From positions 434,001 through 498,000 of the forward strand of contig JAZKJV010011597.1 of the NCBI GenBank assembly GCA_037367405.1: DNA of 64,000 bases, written 5' to 3'. Below, one piece after another: positions 31,601 through 41,263 of this stretch. The DNA is from Ottelia alismoides. Lineage: Eukaryota > Streptophyta > Magnoliopsida > Alismatales > Hydrocharitaceae. The notes under the pieces were generated by a model. That model did not search any database, was not told where the DNA came from, and was given only the letters and a program-made list of their open reading frames with translations. Positions within the stretch are counted from its first letter, which is position 1, and every line of letters begins with the position of its first letter. The position numbers were made by a program, and so were the translations under genes.

Positions 31601-32257
31601 ACATGCCATAAAAATTTCATGTCATTTGCACACATATCGAGGCCTAAATTAATTGTTGAGTGATTTTCTCATTTTAATTTTAGTAAATTCATTTCACATT
31701 GAAATTAAGATCTGTCAATTTCTCTAGATTCCTTATCAATAGAGCTATCTAGGATAATTTTATCTCTTGAAGAAATTGTGATTTGTTATTTATTAAAAAT
31801 TAAATAGTAAAAATCACCCTGTCTGCATATTTAATTCCCAGTAAATTCATTTAGTGTCTAAAAATTACAAAAAAATTAGAATAGCTCAATTTCATCCCAT
31901 TTCATAGTCTGGCCAAGTTTCATAATTTTTGGAATTAATTTGACCATCTTTCTGAATTAACATTTAATTTGGTCTGATTTTGCATGTGTATTGCATAAAA
32001 AAAACCGAAAAAGACCAAAAATATTCTCCCTGAAAATCCAACACTTGATATTTGCTAAAATTTCCCTAAGGAGAAAGATGCCTCCCTGAGTTCGACCTTG
32101 GACTTCCACCAAGTAAAAAAAGTTGCCACTCGAAATTAACTTGCTCTAATTAAAGTGGTTTTTGATTAGCCATCTCGTATCCGACTACAACGAACGACAT
32201 CTAAGTAATTTGGACATTAATCTGACCGAATTAACTAAGGGTGCGGGGCGGTTATCA
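28663..32257 (+). repeat. 5' LTR of element B (3595 bp)
   Basis: It starts TGATGAATCCGTGATTCATCA and ends GCGGTTATCA, three A before the PBS. The GC-rich centre has several short hairpins built on CCGTTGGAT...ATCCAACGG. ORFs in it are mirrored in the 3' LTR only because the LTR is duplicated. The TATA site is CTACAAATAG (29957-29966) here, but CTATAAATAG in the 3' LTR. Confidence 0.92.
29350..30984. repeat. CCGTTGGAT/ATCCAACGG hairpins in LTR B
   Basis: Hairpins lie at 29350-29382 (11-bp stem), 29688-29715 (11-bp stem, loop TACAAG), 30766-30790 (CCGTTCGAT/ATCGAACGG), 30906-30924 and 30961-30984. They are duplicated at the equivalent positions of the 3' LTR (for example about 42289-42316). 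Two precede and three follow the TATA position. Confidence 0.75.
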
Positions 32258-32260
32258 AAA

Positions 32261-32278
32261 TGGCGCCGTTGCCGGGGA
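32261..32278 (+). promoter_or_regulatory. Primer binding site of element B (tRNA-Asp)
   Basis: TGGCGCCGTTGCCGGGGA is complementary to the 3' end of plant tRNA-Asp including CCA, the usual Athila primer. It lies three bases after the LTR. Confidence 0.93.
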
Positions 32279-33614
32279 GGCACGGCTTAGGTTAATTTTT
32301 GGTGAACTTTTGAGTGTTTGATTTTCCTTCTCCGGGTAGTCTGACCCCCGGTTTTTCTTGTGAATATTTCTGTGTTCTTTAAAGTTTTGCATTGTTTTCG
32401 AGTCGTTCTCTCTCTGACATCGAAATTATTTTTGTGCGAGGAACGCGAGGAGTCGAAGACGCTTCGAGGAATCGACATTTTCTTTGAGTGAATTGAGAGA
32501 ACTTGTACAATTTCAATCATTTTCCACATTTTTCGCATCATTTCCAGCGGTTCCCGTTTGGGATCTCGCGTGTGTAAAAATAGTGGAACTGTGTCCCTAT
32601 GTGCTGTGTGGGTGAATGTAACTTAGCTTGCACTAGCGGCTCCCCGAGCCAATCTAGGAACTGCTTGAGCTCGTAATCATTAGGACCACACAAATCACTT
32701 AAAAGACACACGTAGACCGCAGTACTTAGCCAAATCAACCTGTTCTTCACGCTAATAGAACTGCCAGTCTAGGAGCGGCTTTCATCGCCTGCATTTGCAT
32801 TTAGATAAAATTTTCAATTCTGTTCTGCATCCTGCATAAAAAGCGAAGGGATCACTGTAAGTCTCCTGAACTCAGCATAGCATCATTGTTTTATCTTGCA
32901 TCGGCTTTTTCTCGATTTCTCAATCTGATTTTCACCTTTAATTAAACGGAAATTGGGACTGTCCGATAGGCGTGCTGTGTGGTTGACTTAATCAGTGATA
33001 ACTTGACTTAAAATCGGGACTGCTAAACAGTATTGACCAAAAAAAGAGAATAAAATTTGAAAACTGTTTGCGGGAGATTAATCCCCGACCCTGTTTTCAG
33101 GTTGAGTGAGGGTACTTGAGTGTGTGTGAACACCTTAAGGCAGAGCCCAAATCCCCGCCTTCCATATCACGAGCCAACTGATCTTAGCAAATATCACGAG
33201 TGGGATACTTTTAAGCTCATTGACAAGTACCAAGTAGCCTCCGCCTTCACGGGTAGATAGGGGCGAACCAGCGGTACTCTGCGACAAGGCCTAGCTTTGT
33301 CAGCCTCCGCCTGCTTGCAGGTAGATAGGGGCACGTCATTGAGTCCCCAACTCCGGATAGGAGCGAAGAAAGGGAGGATCGGCGGTATCTTAGGCGACAG
33401 GATAAACAGGGAAGACGCATCCGGCTCTAAGTCGACTTCCCTATAGGCCGCGTAATCCTTGCTATCTTGTTTGAACAATCACACTTAAAAATTACAAGAT
33501 TAATCAGACTCGATTTCGAGTCCTTCACTGTGTTGAGTGTGAACCCAGGGTTTTGGATTGATTTTGCTTGCTTCAGGTAGGAGTAAAATCCTATCTTCTT
33601 CTCGCCACATCAAG
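32279..33614 (+). other. Untranslated leader of element B
   Basis: No ORF of substance on the plus strand. It shares landmarks with the leaders of C and D (GGCACGGCTTAGG after the PBS, GCAT-rich part, GGGACTGCTAAACAG near 33025). It contains a repeated GGTAGATAGGGGC (about 33251 and 33321). Confidence 0.6.
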
Positions 33615-35465
33615 ATGAGTAACTGGGGAGATCTCGACGTGTTATTCACCGATCTCTCTATGAGTCCCCCAAGTGACTTGTCTTCATCGGCCCAAGCGCA
33701 CCTTGGACCACCCAGGACTCATGACCCTCTTGAGTCTTGGTTCCCTCATACTCAGCGTGGTTACTCTCACACCAACCCTTTCATCTCCTCCGAGATTATC
33801 GAGGAATATCATCGCCTCGGTGATCCTTTCCTTGATTTATCCTCTGACACCGAACTCACTTGCCCCCCAAGACTAGAGGACAAGATGCCGCCAAAAGTAC
33901 CACCGGATGAGGAACAAATACGACAGATTCTTGCTCGCCTCACTGAAGCCGAACAGAAGAATGCAGATCTCACGACGCGGATGGGACAGATTATAGTAGC
34001 AGGAGGAATCGACCGACCAATGGTCGATACCTATAACTCGGCGGAGAACGAGATTCAGAACTGGTTGGCACCCGCAGTTCCCGCCCAGGCATTTGAGCTG
34101 AAGCCCCACTTCCTTAGTCTGCTTCTGAAATTCAACGGAAACCTAAATGAAGAACCATACACTTTCCTCCGTGACTTCGAGTTGGTGTGCAACAATCTTA
34201 GCCATCCCAATGTTGGCCAAGATTATATTCGGCTGAAGGCTACCCCTTTTCCCTTAGGTGATAAGGCTGCTCATTGGCTGAAAAACTTAGGGGTGGTATG
34301 CAATACCTGGATGCAGTTCAAGGACTTATTCTTGAAAAAGTTCTACCCTCTCAGTAGGACAAACCAGATGAGAACGAAGATCGCCAGCTTCACCCAAGGA
34401 CCCAGTGAACCTTTCCATGACGCTTGGGATAGGTTCAATGATTTAGTATAGAAATGCCCCTGCCACGGCATTTCAAAGGCGATCTTAGTCCAGACCTTGT
34501 TCTGTGGTCTAACCCCTGAGATGCAGGGGTTAGTCAGTGCAGCTTGTGGAGGAAGCTATCTGAACAAAAACGAGCACGTCGTATGGAAGATCCTGCAGCA
34601 GATGGCGGAAACCGGCAGGTCGCAGGCCACCAGGGCCTATCAGTTGTCTCCCTCAATCCTATCCAATGAGACAACCCGAAGGACTGTAGCGGATCTGACT
34701 GAGGACCTCATCCCCAGTATGGGGATGATTGCCGACAAGCTTACCATGGTCGAGCAGATCCACAAGAGAGTCGCGGAACTGTAGTCTCTTTCACGCCTAC
34801 CGAAGCAAGTGGAGGAACTTTCTGAGAAGGTAGCTAAGATAAAGCTACCTACCCCTTCTGCACCACATGCCCCTGTACATCGAGTCCATCTTATACAGGA
34901 ACAGGCACCGGGGTCTCAGAGTAGCTGGGATCAGACGTACACCCAGCAGAACCAGCATGCACCCCCACAAGTGGAGACAGGATACGAGGAGCCTCCGCAA
35001 GTGTACGAGATCAATGGGCTTTGGTATAACCGAGATCCGATTGTTAGGCAAACCGAGATGGGGAAGGATCAGTCACACCGCCCATCCCCAGCCTACCAAG
35101 AAACCAGGCCCGTTCCTACACCGCACTTTCAGTCCAGGCCAGGACAAGGGTACCAGCAACAGCAGCGCACATATCAGCAGGGCCCACCACAGTCACACCC
35201 TCAGCAGCAGTATCGGCATGGCCAGCAGGGCCACTACCGAACCTCATCCGCACAGCAGCCAGCCCAGCCCACCGAATTGGAGTCTCTTACCTTGGCGATC
35301 CAGATCCTGTCTGATAGGGTCCAACAGATGCAGAATGATTACCTGGACATGAGAACCGACATCAATCGGGTCTCTCACACCCAGGACCAACAGATGGCGC
35401 CAAAGACCCCAATTCCCGCACAGGTTCAGGCCAACCCAAACAGCTTACACCATGGCCAGAACTGA
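33615..35465 (+). pseudogene. gag: gag of element B
   Basis: The frame starts at ATG 33615 (MSNWGDLDVLF), chosen because Gag of D and C begin with similar residues at the same distance from the leader. It runs in one phase to TGA 35463-35465 with two TAG stops (34449-34451 and 34782-34784). The core Gag domain reads FELKPHFLSLLLKFNG, FLRDFELVCNN, ATPFPLGDKAAHWLK, WMQFKDLFLKKFYP and PFHDAWDRFNDLV. After the first stop come KCPCHG and LFCGLTPEMQGLVSAACGG. A coiled-coil-like stretch (PKQVEELSEKVAKIK) and a Q-rich tail follow. No CCHC knuckle is seen. Gag would form the particle and bind RNA; the stops prevent a full product. Confidence 0.88.
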
Positions 35466-36016
35466 CCTCGAGATTAGGTATATTATTCAGATAACTATTT
35501 ATCTGAACATGAGATCCTTCCGTACGATAATGTAAATCATATGTCCCTCAGGAGCGGAAGGACCGTGACCAGACCTGATTGGGCACGGGCATAGAAGGAA
35601 GGAGCCTCCGAGACTCTACCTGAGGAGAACTCGGAGGAAGAAAAGCAGGAGCACCACCACCATCGCCGACAGAATAAGAGGACACCTGAGTCCTCAACGC
35701 AGCATTCTCGCATCCGCATAGAGTCCGACGAAACCGATGAAGAGCCCGCACCTCCATCTGAGGAGGATCCTCCAACAGTCGCGGAAGAAGAAGCACCAGT
35801 TTTGCCTCAGCATTTTCATCAGAGTCAGAGTCCTAGTTTGTTTCAGAGTCAGAGTCCTAGTTTGTTTCAGAGTCAGAGTCATGCAAATAACTCAGTTCAT
35901 GATCGTAATGAGAATCTTTCGGTTTCTGAACATGAGTAGGAATCAATAATCCCTTTCCCCCGAGCTCTTAAGGGTGGAAAGAAGAAAACCAAAAAATCCA
36001 AAAGGATGACCCTGAA
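35466..36016 (+). pseudogene. Gag-Pol linker of element B (acidic/basic, with 24-bp repeat)
   Basis: It continues the gag frame after stops: MSLRSGRTVTRP matches TLRSGRTPAG in A. An E/D-rich part follows, then a 24-bp unit repeated nearly three times (about 35817-35881, QSQSPSLF), and a lysine-rich GGKKKTKKSKR. Several stops are present. Confidence 0.6.
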
Positions 36017-36600
36017 ATGGCAGAGTTCTGCAATAAACACATCAAGGTCACAATCCCCTTTGACAGGTTCGTGGAAATGACCCCTGCATTCCAAAAATAC
36101 CTTAAGGTGAGATGCACACCTACTAGGGTTAGCAGGAAAACCAAAAGCCGTGTTGAGAAACACGTTTTATCAGGAGCCACGACTTGTGCAATAAAGAACT
36201 CGTTTCCTAGAAAATGAAGAGACATGGGTGCACATTATGTAGTGAGTCATGTTGATGACATCGCGTTTGCACGCACTCTCCTGGACAATGGTTCCTCCAT
36301 CAATCTGATGCCTACAGCCCTCTATGAGCGGCTTAATCTCGGACCTCTTAGGAAATCTAGAGCTTTGCTACAGTTTGCTGACAAATCAACCAAGAGGTCC
36401 CAAGGAGAGTTAAGGAACATTGTGATCAAAGTCGAGGGCAAGAATACATGGTGGACTTCACTGTCCTAGATATGGAGACCCCTCGTAATTGGAGAGATTC
36501 CCAGATCATTTTAGGTAGGCCCTTCCTCAGAACAGCAGGGGCCTTATTTGATTATAAGAATGGGAAGATTCAGTTCCAAACTCCAGGCGGAGATGAGGAA
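36017..36600 (+). pseudogene. Aspartic protease region of element B
   Basis: The frame from 36017 has a TGA at 36215-36217, then a protease core with LLDNGSSINLMP (active-site triplet DNG instead of the DSG of A) and LLQFADKSTKRSQGELRN. A +1 shift at about 36443 moves the reading to the frame that gives VLDMETP, IILGRPFLRTAGALFDYKNGKIQF. The DSG to DNG change is a G-to-A substitution on this strand. The protease would mature the polyprotein, but this copy is broken. Confidence 0.8.
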
Positions 36601-36729
36601 CTTGAAATGAAGCAGACAAGATGGTAGAGACCGGATTCAGAATCCAGAACCGAGTACTCTTCTACCGGAACGGACTGCGAGTATGTAGACTTAGTTGGCC
36701 TATGGAGACAAAACCCAGCCAGCACCGAT

Positions 36730-37443
36730 ATGTCCATCTCCTCCGAAGATGATCCAATGCATAAGTCAGTCTGCGAGATTCTCAGGAACGAGTACAGCTC
36801 TGAGCCTGCATTGCCCTACATCTTCGATGACATAGAGGCCCAGTTGGGCCTATCAGTCCTTACATCTCTAGGACAATCGGAAGATGAGGATGACGAGTCG
36901 GACGTGGCGCTTGCCGATTGTATGGAGATCTTTGATGATCCGACTCCAGAGCCGAACTTGGTGGCAGCTATCACAGAAAACGATCCAGCCACTTCCAACA
37001 CTGAACCAGATCAGATTGAGCCAGATTTCTCAGACGATCACACTATTCCTGAGCTCAAACCCTTACCCACAACCTTAAAATACGCCTTCCTTACGGGTGA
37101 GGACAAGAAATTTCCAGTCATCATCAGTTCGCGTTTGACCGAGGAGCAGGAATCTCGCTTGCTAGAGATCCTGGAGAAAAACTGCAAGGCGATAGGCTGG
37201 AGCATTTCCGATCTCCACGGGATAAATCCCGCTCTGTGTTCGCACCATATTTACTTGGAGAATGAAGCCAAACCCTCTCGTGAATTCCAATGTCGGTTGA
37301 ATCCAAATTTACGAGAGGCCGTGAAGAAGGAGATAGAAAAATGGTGCGACGCGGGTTTCATTTACCCAATTTCCGACTCTAAGTGGGTGTTCCCCAATTC
37401 ATGTTGTCCCGAAAAAGTCAGGAATTCAGACGACCACCAATGA
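36730..37443 (+). pseudogene. pol: Acidic linker and RT N-terminal part of element B
   Basis: 237 codons: an acidic linker (DIEAQLGLSVL...EDEDDESDVALADC), then IPELKPLPTTLKYAFL, AIGWSISDLHGI, CSHHIYLENEAKPSREFQ and FIYPISDSKWV. All of these correspond to residues about 655-770 of the A polyprotein. The frame is lost near 37395 and continues one frame over at 37460. Confidence 0.85.
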
Positions 37444-37459
37444 GGACGGAGAGGAGATC

Positions 37460-37993
37460 GTGACGCGAGTACCCACGTCGTGGCGTGTCTGTGTGGATTA
37501 CAGACGCTTGAATGCCGCGACGAAGAAGGATCATTTCCCCTTACCATTCATCGATCAGATCTTAGAGAGACTAGCGGGGAAAGAGTTCTTCTGCTTCTTA
37601 GATGGGTTCTCGGGCTACAATCAAGTAGCCATCGCTCCTGAGGACCAGGAGAAGACCACATTCACATGCCCCTTTGGTACCTATGCTTTCAGGCGCATGC
37701 CTTTTGGGTTATGCAATGCTCCAGGTACTTTCCAAAGGTGCATGATTGCTGTATTCGCCGAAATGGTCGGCGAATTCCTGGAAGTCTTCATGGATGACTT
37801 CTCGGTCCACGGCGATTCCTTCGATTCATGTCTTAGGAATCTGGAGCGAGTCCTAAAAAGATGTTGTGAGGTTAATCTGGTGCTCTCCTGGGAGAAAAGT
37901 CACTTCATGGTGACGGAGGGCATAGTGTTGGGGCATGTCATCTCCAAGAGAGGAATGGAGTTTGACCCTGCCAAGGTGGATGTGATCAGATGA
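37460..37993 (+). pseudogene. pol: Reverse transcriptase core of element B
   Basis: It reads VPTSWRVCVDYRRLN, FPLPFIDQILERLAG, FCFLDGFSGYNQ, FGLCNAPGTFQRCM and the intact catalytic EVFMDDFSV. It ends at TGA 37991-37993, where A has a lysine (VIRKL). The frame continues after the stop with [22 protein letters not shown] to a second stop (TAA, about 38165-38167) at the RT/RNase H boundary. Confidence 0.88.
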
Positions 37994-38170
37994 CTCCAGC
38001 CACCAACCAACGTAAAGCAGTTGCGGTCGTTCCTCGGGCATGTTGGATTTTATCGGAGATTCATTAAGGATTTTTCTAAGATTGCCCGGCCGCTAACTGA
38101 GCTTTTAGGCAAAGACATGGAGTTTATTGTTGATCACAAATGTCTTGAGGCCTTTAAGCTTTTATAAGGA

Positions 38171-38598
38171 ATGATCATGGACGCACCCATCCTACAAGCC
38201 CCAGATTGGTCTCTACCTTTTGAGATCATGACGGACGCCTCAGACTATGCTGTTGGGGCTATGTTGGGACAAAGAAGAGATGGCGTCCGTTTGCAATCCA
38301 CTACGCAAGCAAAGTGCTTTATACTACTCAGCGTAACTATACAGTTACGGAGAAGGAAATGCTTGCGGTAGTGTTTGCCTTGGACAAATTCAGATCTCAC
38401 CTCATTGGATCCAAGGTAACTGTGTTCACTGACCATACGGCACTACGGTACTTGATGGAGAAGAAGGATGCGAAGGCGCGTCTTCTTCTATGGATTTTAC
38501 TTATCCAGGAGTTTGACTTGGACATCCGTGATAAACCTGGAAAGAAGAATGTAGTGGACGATCATCTCTCTCGTCTCGAAGACCTTAATACTTCCTAG
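38171..38598 (+). pseudogene. pol: RNase H of element B
   Basis: It starts with [32 protein letters not shown], then a frameshift near 38285. The rest is in the frame of [27 protein letters not shown] and [11 protein letters not shown]. Catalytic D, E, D, D are all still visible. It ends at TAG 38596-38598, and the same frame goes on into integrase. Confidence 0.85.
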
Positions 38599-38673
38599 GA
38601 TTCACCAATTCGAGACTCCTTCCCTGACGAGTCGATTTTTGTTATCGACTCACTCCCATGGTATGCCAATATC

Positions 38674-39321
38674 GTGAACTATCTTGTCTCCAAGAAAGTT
38701 CCCGAAGATTGGCCCAAGAGCCAAATCGACCGACTGAAGTCGGACGCTAGACACTACCATTGGGAGGATCCGATCCTTTTCTTCGAAGGACCGGATTGTG
38801 TCTGGAGACGATGTATTCCTCAGGAGGAATACCAGAGTGTCCTTTCTTTATGCCACAGCTTAGAGGCAGGAGGACACCACTCCGGGAAGAGGACCGCATG
38901 GAAGGTACTTCAGTGTGGCTTCTACTGGCCGAGTCTGTTTCGCGATGCCACCACCTTCACGAAGTCGTGTCCAGTATGCCAGAGAATGGGAGGAACCATA
39001 GGTTCCAAGGATGAGATGCCAATGCATCCGGTCATCATTTGTGATGTCTTTGATGCCTGGGGCATCGATCTCATGGGCCCATTCCCAGTTAGCCACGGGT
39101 TCGAATATATCCTTCTTGCGGTTGATTATCTATTCAGATGGGTGGAGGCTATCCCGACCCGAGCCGCAAATGACGCACCGACATCCCTTCTGAATGAACA
39201 GTTGTTGAAACACTTCGTCGAATCCAATGAGCAGTTCGTCCAAGTTGAGGAGATTGTGTTTATGCGCGAGGCAGATTCAGCAGATACACCTCGAGTCGCG
39301 CAGAAGACCTTGCATCAGTGA
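38674..39321 (+). pseudogene. pol: Integrase of element B with in-frame core deletion
   Basis: 215 codons. The zinc-binding part ([24 protein letters not shown]) and first catalytic D (WGIDLMGPF) are intact up to VEAIPTRAAND. The protein then jumps to NEQLLKHFVESNEQF..., which corresponds to the extreme C-terminus of A ([15 protein letters not shown]). About 690 bases present in A (around 4590-5280) are missing, including the second D, the E and the GPY/F module. The deletion keeps the reading frame. Such an integrase cannot catalyse strand transfer. Confidence 0.85.
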
Positions 39322-39450
39322 GCTCCAGCCATCAGCAGCATCTTAAAAGATTCAGACCGACTCATTTGTATATACCATCTTTTACATCTTATCCTCTCTC
39401 CCTCGCGACTCTAGTAACCCATCCCCGCCTCATTAGATCACTATCTTGGA

Positions 39451-39852
39451 CTATACTTAGGATAACCAGATCCTAAGTATAGGGGGGAGGGGTCACCTGA
39501 GTCAGTTCGCTGTACATTCTCTAGACCACATTAGTCCTCATACCCACTTCTGTCCTATACTTAGACTGACCTGAGCCTAAGTATAGGGGGGACTGATGCC
39601 CGCATTGTATACTTATCCATTTCTCCTCTTGCCCTCGTCCGCCCCATTTTTTATCTTCTTCTACACTTAGGCCGCCAAAACCTAAGTATAGGGGGGCGGT
39701 GCGACTTCTATACGATTTTTGTAATTTTAGCTTTCCTACGCTTAGCCCGAGCTATGTCTTTTTAGTCGCTTTTCGTGCTCTGAGGACATAGCACACGCTA
39801 AGTATAGGGGGGCGTGTATATATTACATATATACTTTACCCATAGCTCGTAC
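39451..39852 (+). promoter_or_regulatory. 3' hairpin cluster of element B
   Basis: H1 39451-39482 (13-bp stem, loop AACCAG), H2 39555-39586 (10-bp outer stem), H3 39661-39691 (one C-A mismatch), and a long stem joining 39736-39758 to 39785-39807. GTATATATTACATATATAC follows at 39816-39834 and CCATAGCTCGTAC at 39840-39852. Each right arm ends AAGTATAGGGGGG. The long stem carries GAGCTATG, where A and D have GAGTTATG, and both possible 3' partners are changed to match. Confidence 0.8.
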
Positions 39853-40305
39853 TTTCGCGTATTTTCGCGTATTTTTGTATATATTATGCAATATGTACGG
39901 TGGGTAAAAATTGAAAAAAAAAATTATTTACCTGTATAATATGTATAAAACAAAATGTAAATAATACTCTTGTAAAATATGATACTATGTATATTATTAC
40001 AAACTAAAAATTGTTGTATAATAGAAAATATTGAAAATAAAGGCTTCTTATTTACTCTTGCATACCATCTCTGCATCCAAAAAAAGAAAAAAAATGAGTC
40101 TTGCATTTCATAGCATGACATCTCATCTGCATACTTTGCATATGCAAAGTGAAAAGCTAGTGGGTTCTGAACTAAGTTATGAGCAGATATTGAGGATGGA
40201 ATTGATCTGACCTTAATCCACCTAATTTCAGAGGAACCTTATAGGAACTGGAGTTAAGATTTTTCAGGTCAGGTGACTTAATTCTTTGAGTCTGCAAGTC
40301 TATGT

Positions 40306-41220
40306 TCATATGTCATCTTGATGAGCCTGAGTAGAGCACTTAACAACACACACATGACTCTTAGAGACAATGGCTTGACTTGTACCAGCACTTTACACAT
40401 GGCTCTCCACGGATGAGGTGGTGAGGAGGCAGTTTCCTTTGGCTTGGGGTAGCATATGAGGGTAGTACTTCTAGGCGGAACCTCTCTTCTTCTTCTAGTG
40501 AAGGAAGTGCGTCTCAACTTGGTCTAGTGGTGATGAAGGCTAAAGACAGAAGCCGTGGGTTGCAATAAAGCTTCAAAAGAGGGATAGTCTACTGGCTCAA
40601 GAGGAAATTTCTTGTATATATGTTGCACCATGTAGATATGTTGTACAGAGGCACTTGTGAAAAAAAATGCAAAAAGAACTCCAAAGAAGTGGTGGGTCGG
40701 ATTGAAAATTTAATAACCCCACCGGAGTGTATGTAGTCAAGTAAAGCAAAAGCTTATGGTCCCTATGTTACATCTCATGAAGCTTGCAGCGGGAGACTTA
40801 GCTACACTGGCTGAGCTTCCAAAAGTCTATACTTCTTCCCCCTCTTCTTGAGCCGGTTGCACTTGAACTTAGAAGGGAATACCCCGCTTCTCGAGGAAAG
40901 AGTTGCTAGACCGAGGCATTAGAGTTACCAGGTTAAGGGAGGTTGTTTCTTTGTTACTTTTGAGGTGGGGAGTCATATATCACTTACACTGCATGGAAAG
41001 ATTCATGGTCATTAGAGTTTGTGTATGTAGACATGTTCTGATCTGGTGTGTTGAGGCGTCTTGAATAGAAGACTTGTGGAACTTGAAGTCTGTTAGGTCT
41101 TAAAATCAGATCCCAATAAGGTTCCGACACATAATTAACCCAAAGGTCGAGTCAAGCTCCATTTTTAACGTTTGTTCATGACCTTGGTATGGAACCTAAA
41201 ATCATTTCACTTCTGCATTT
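40306..41220 (+). other. Conserved noncoding block before the PPT, element B
   Basis: Almost identical to 6439-7190 of element A over its first about 750 bases, then diverging. No sense ORF. Confidence 0.7.
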
Positions 41221-41227
41221 CATTTAG

Positions 41228-41263
41228 TTGCTCGGGGACGAGAAAGGTTTAAGTATAGGGGTT
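41228..41263 (+). promoter_or_regulatory. Pre-PPT hairpin and PPT of element B
   Basis: CTCG-GGGA-CGAG (about 41230-41241) replaces the GCTA/TAGC stem of the others. It is followed by TTTAAGTATAGGGGTT and the LTR start TGATGAATCC at 41264. Confidence 0.75.
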
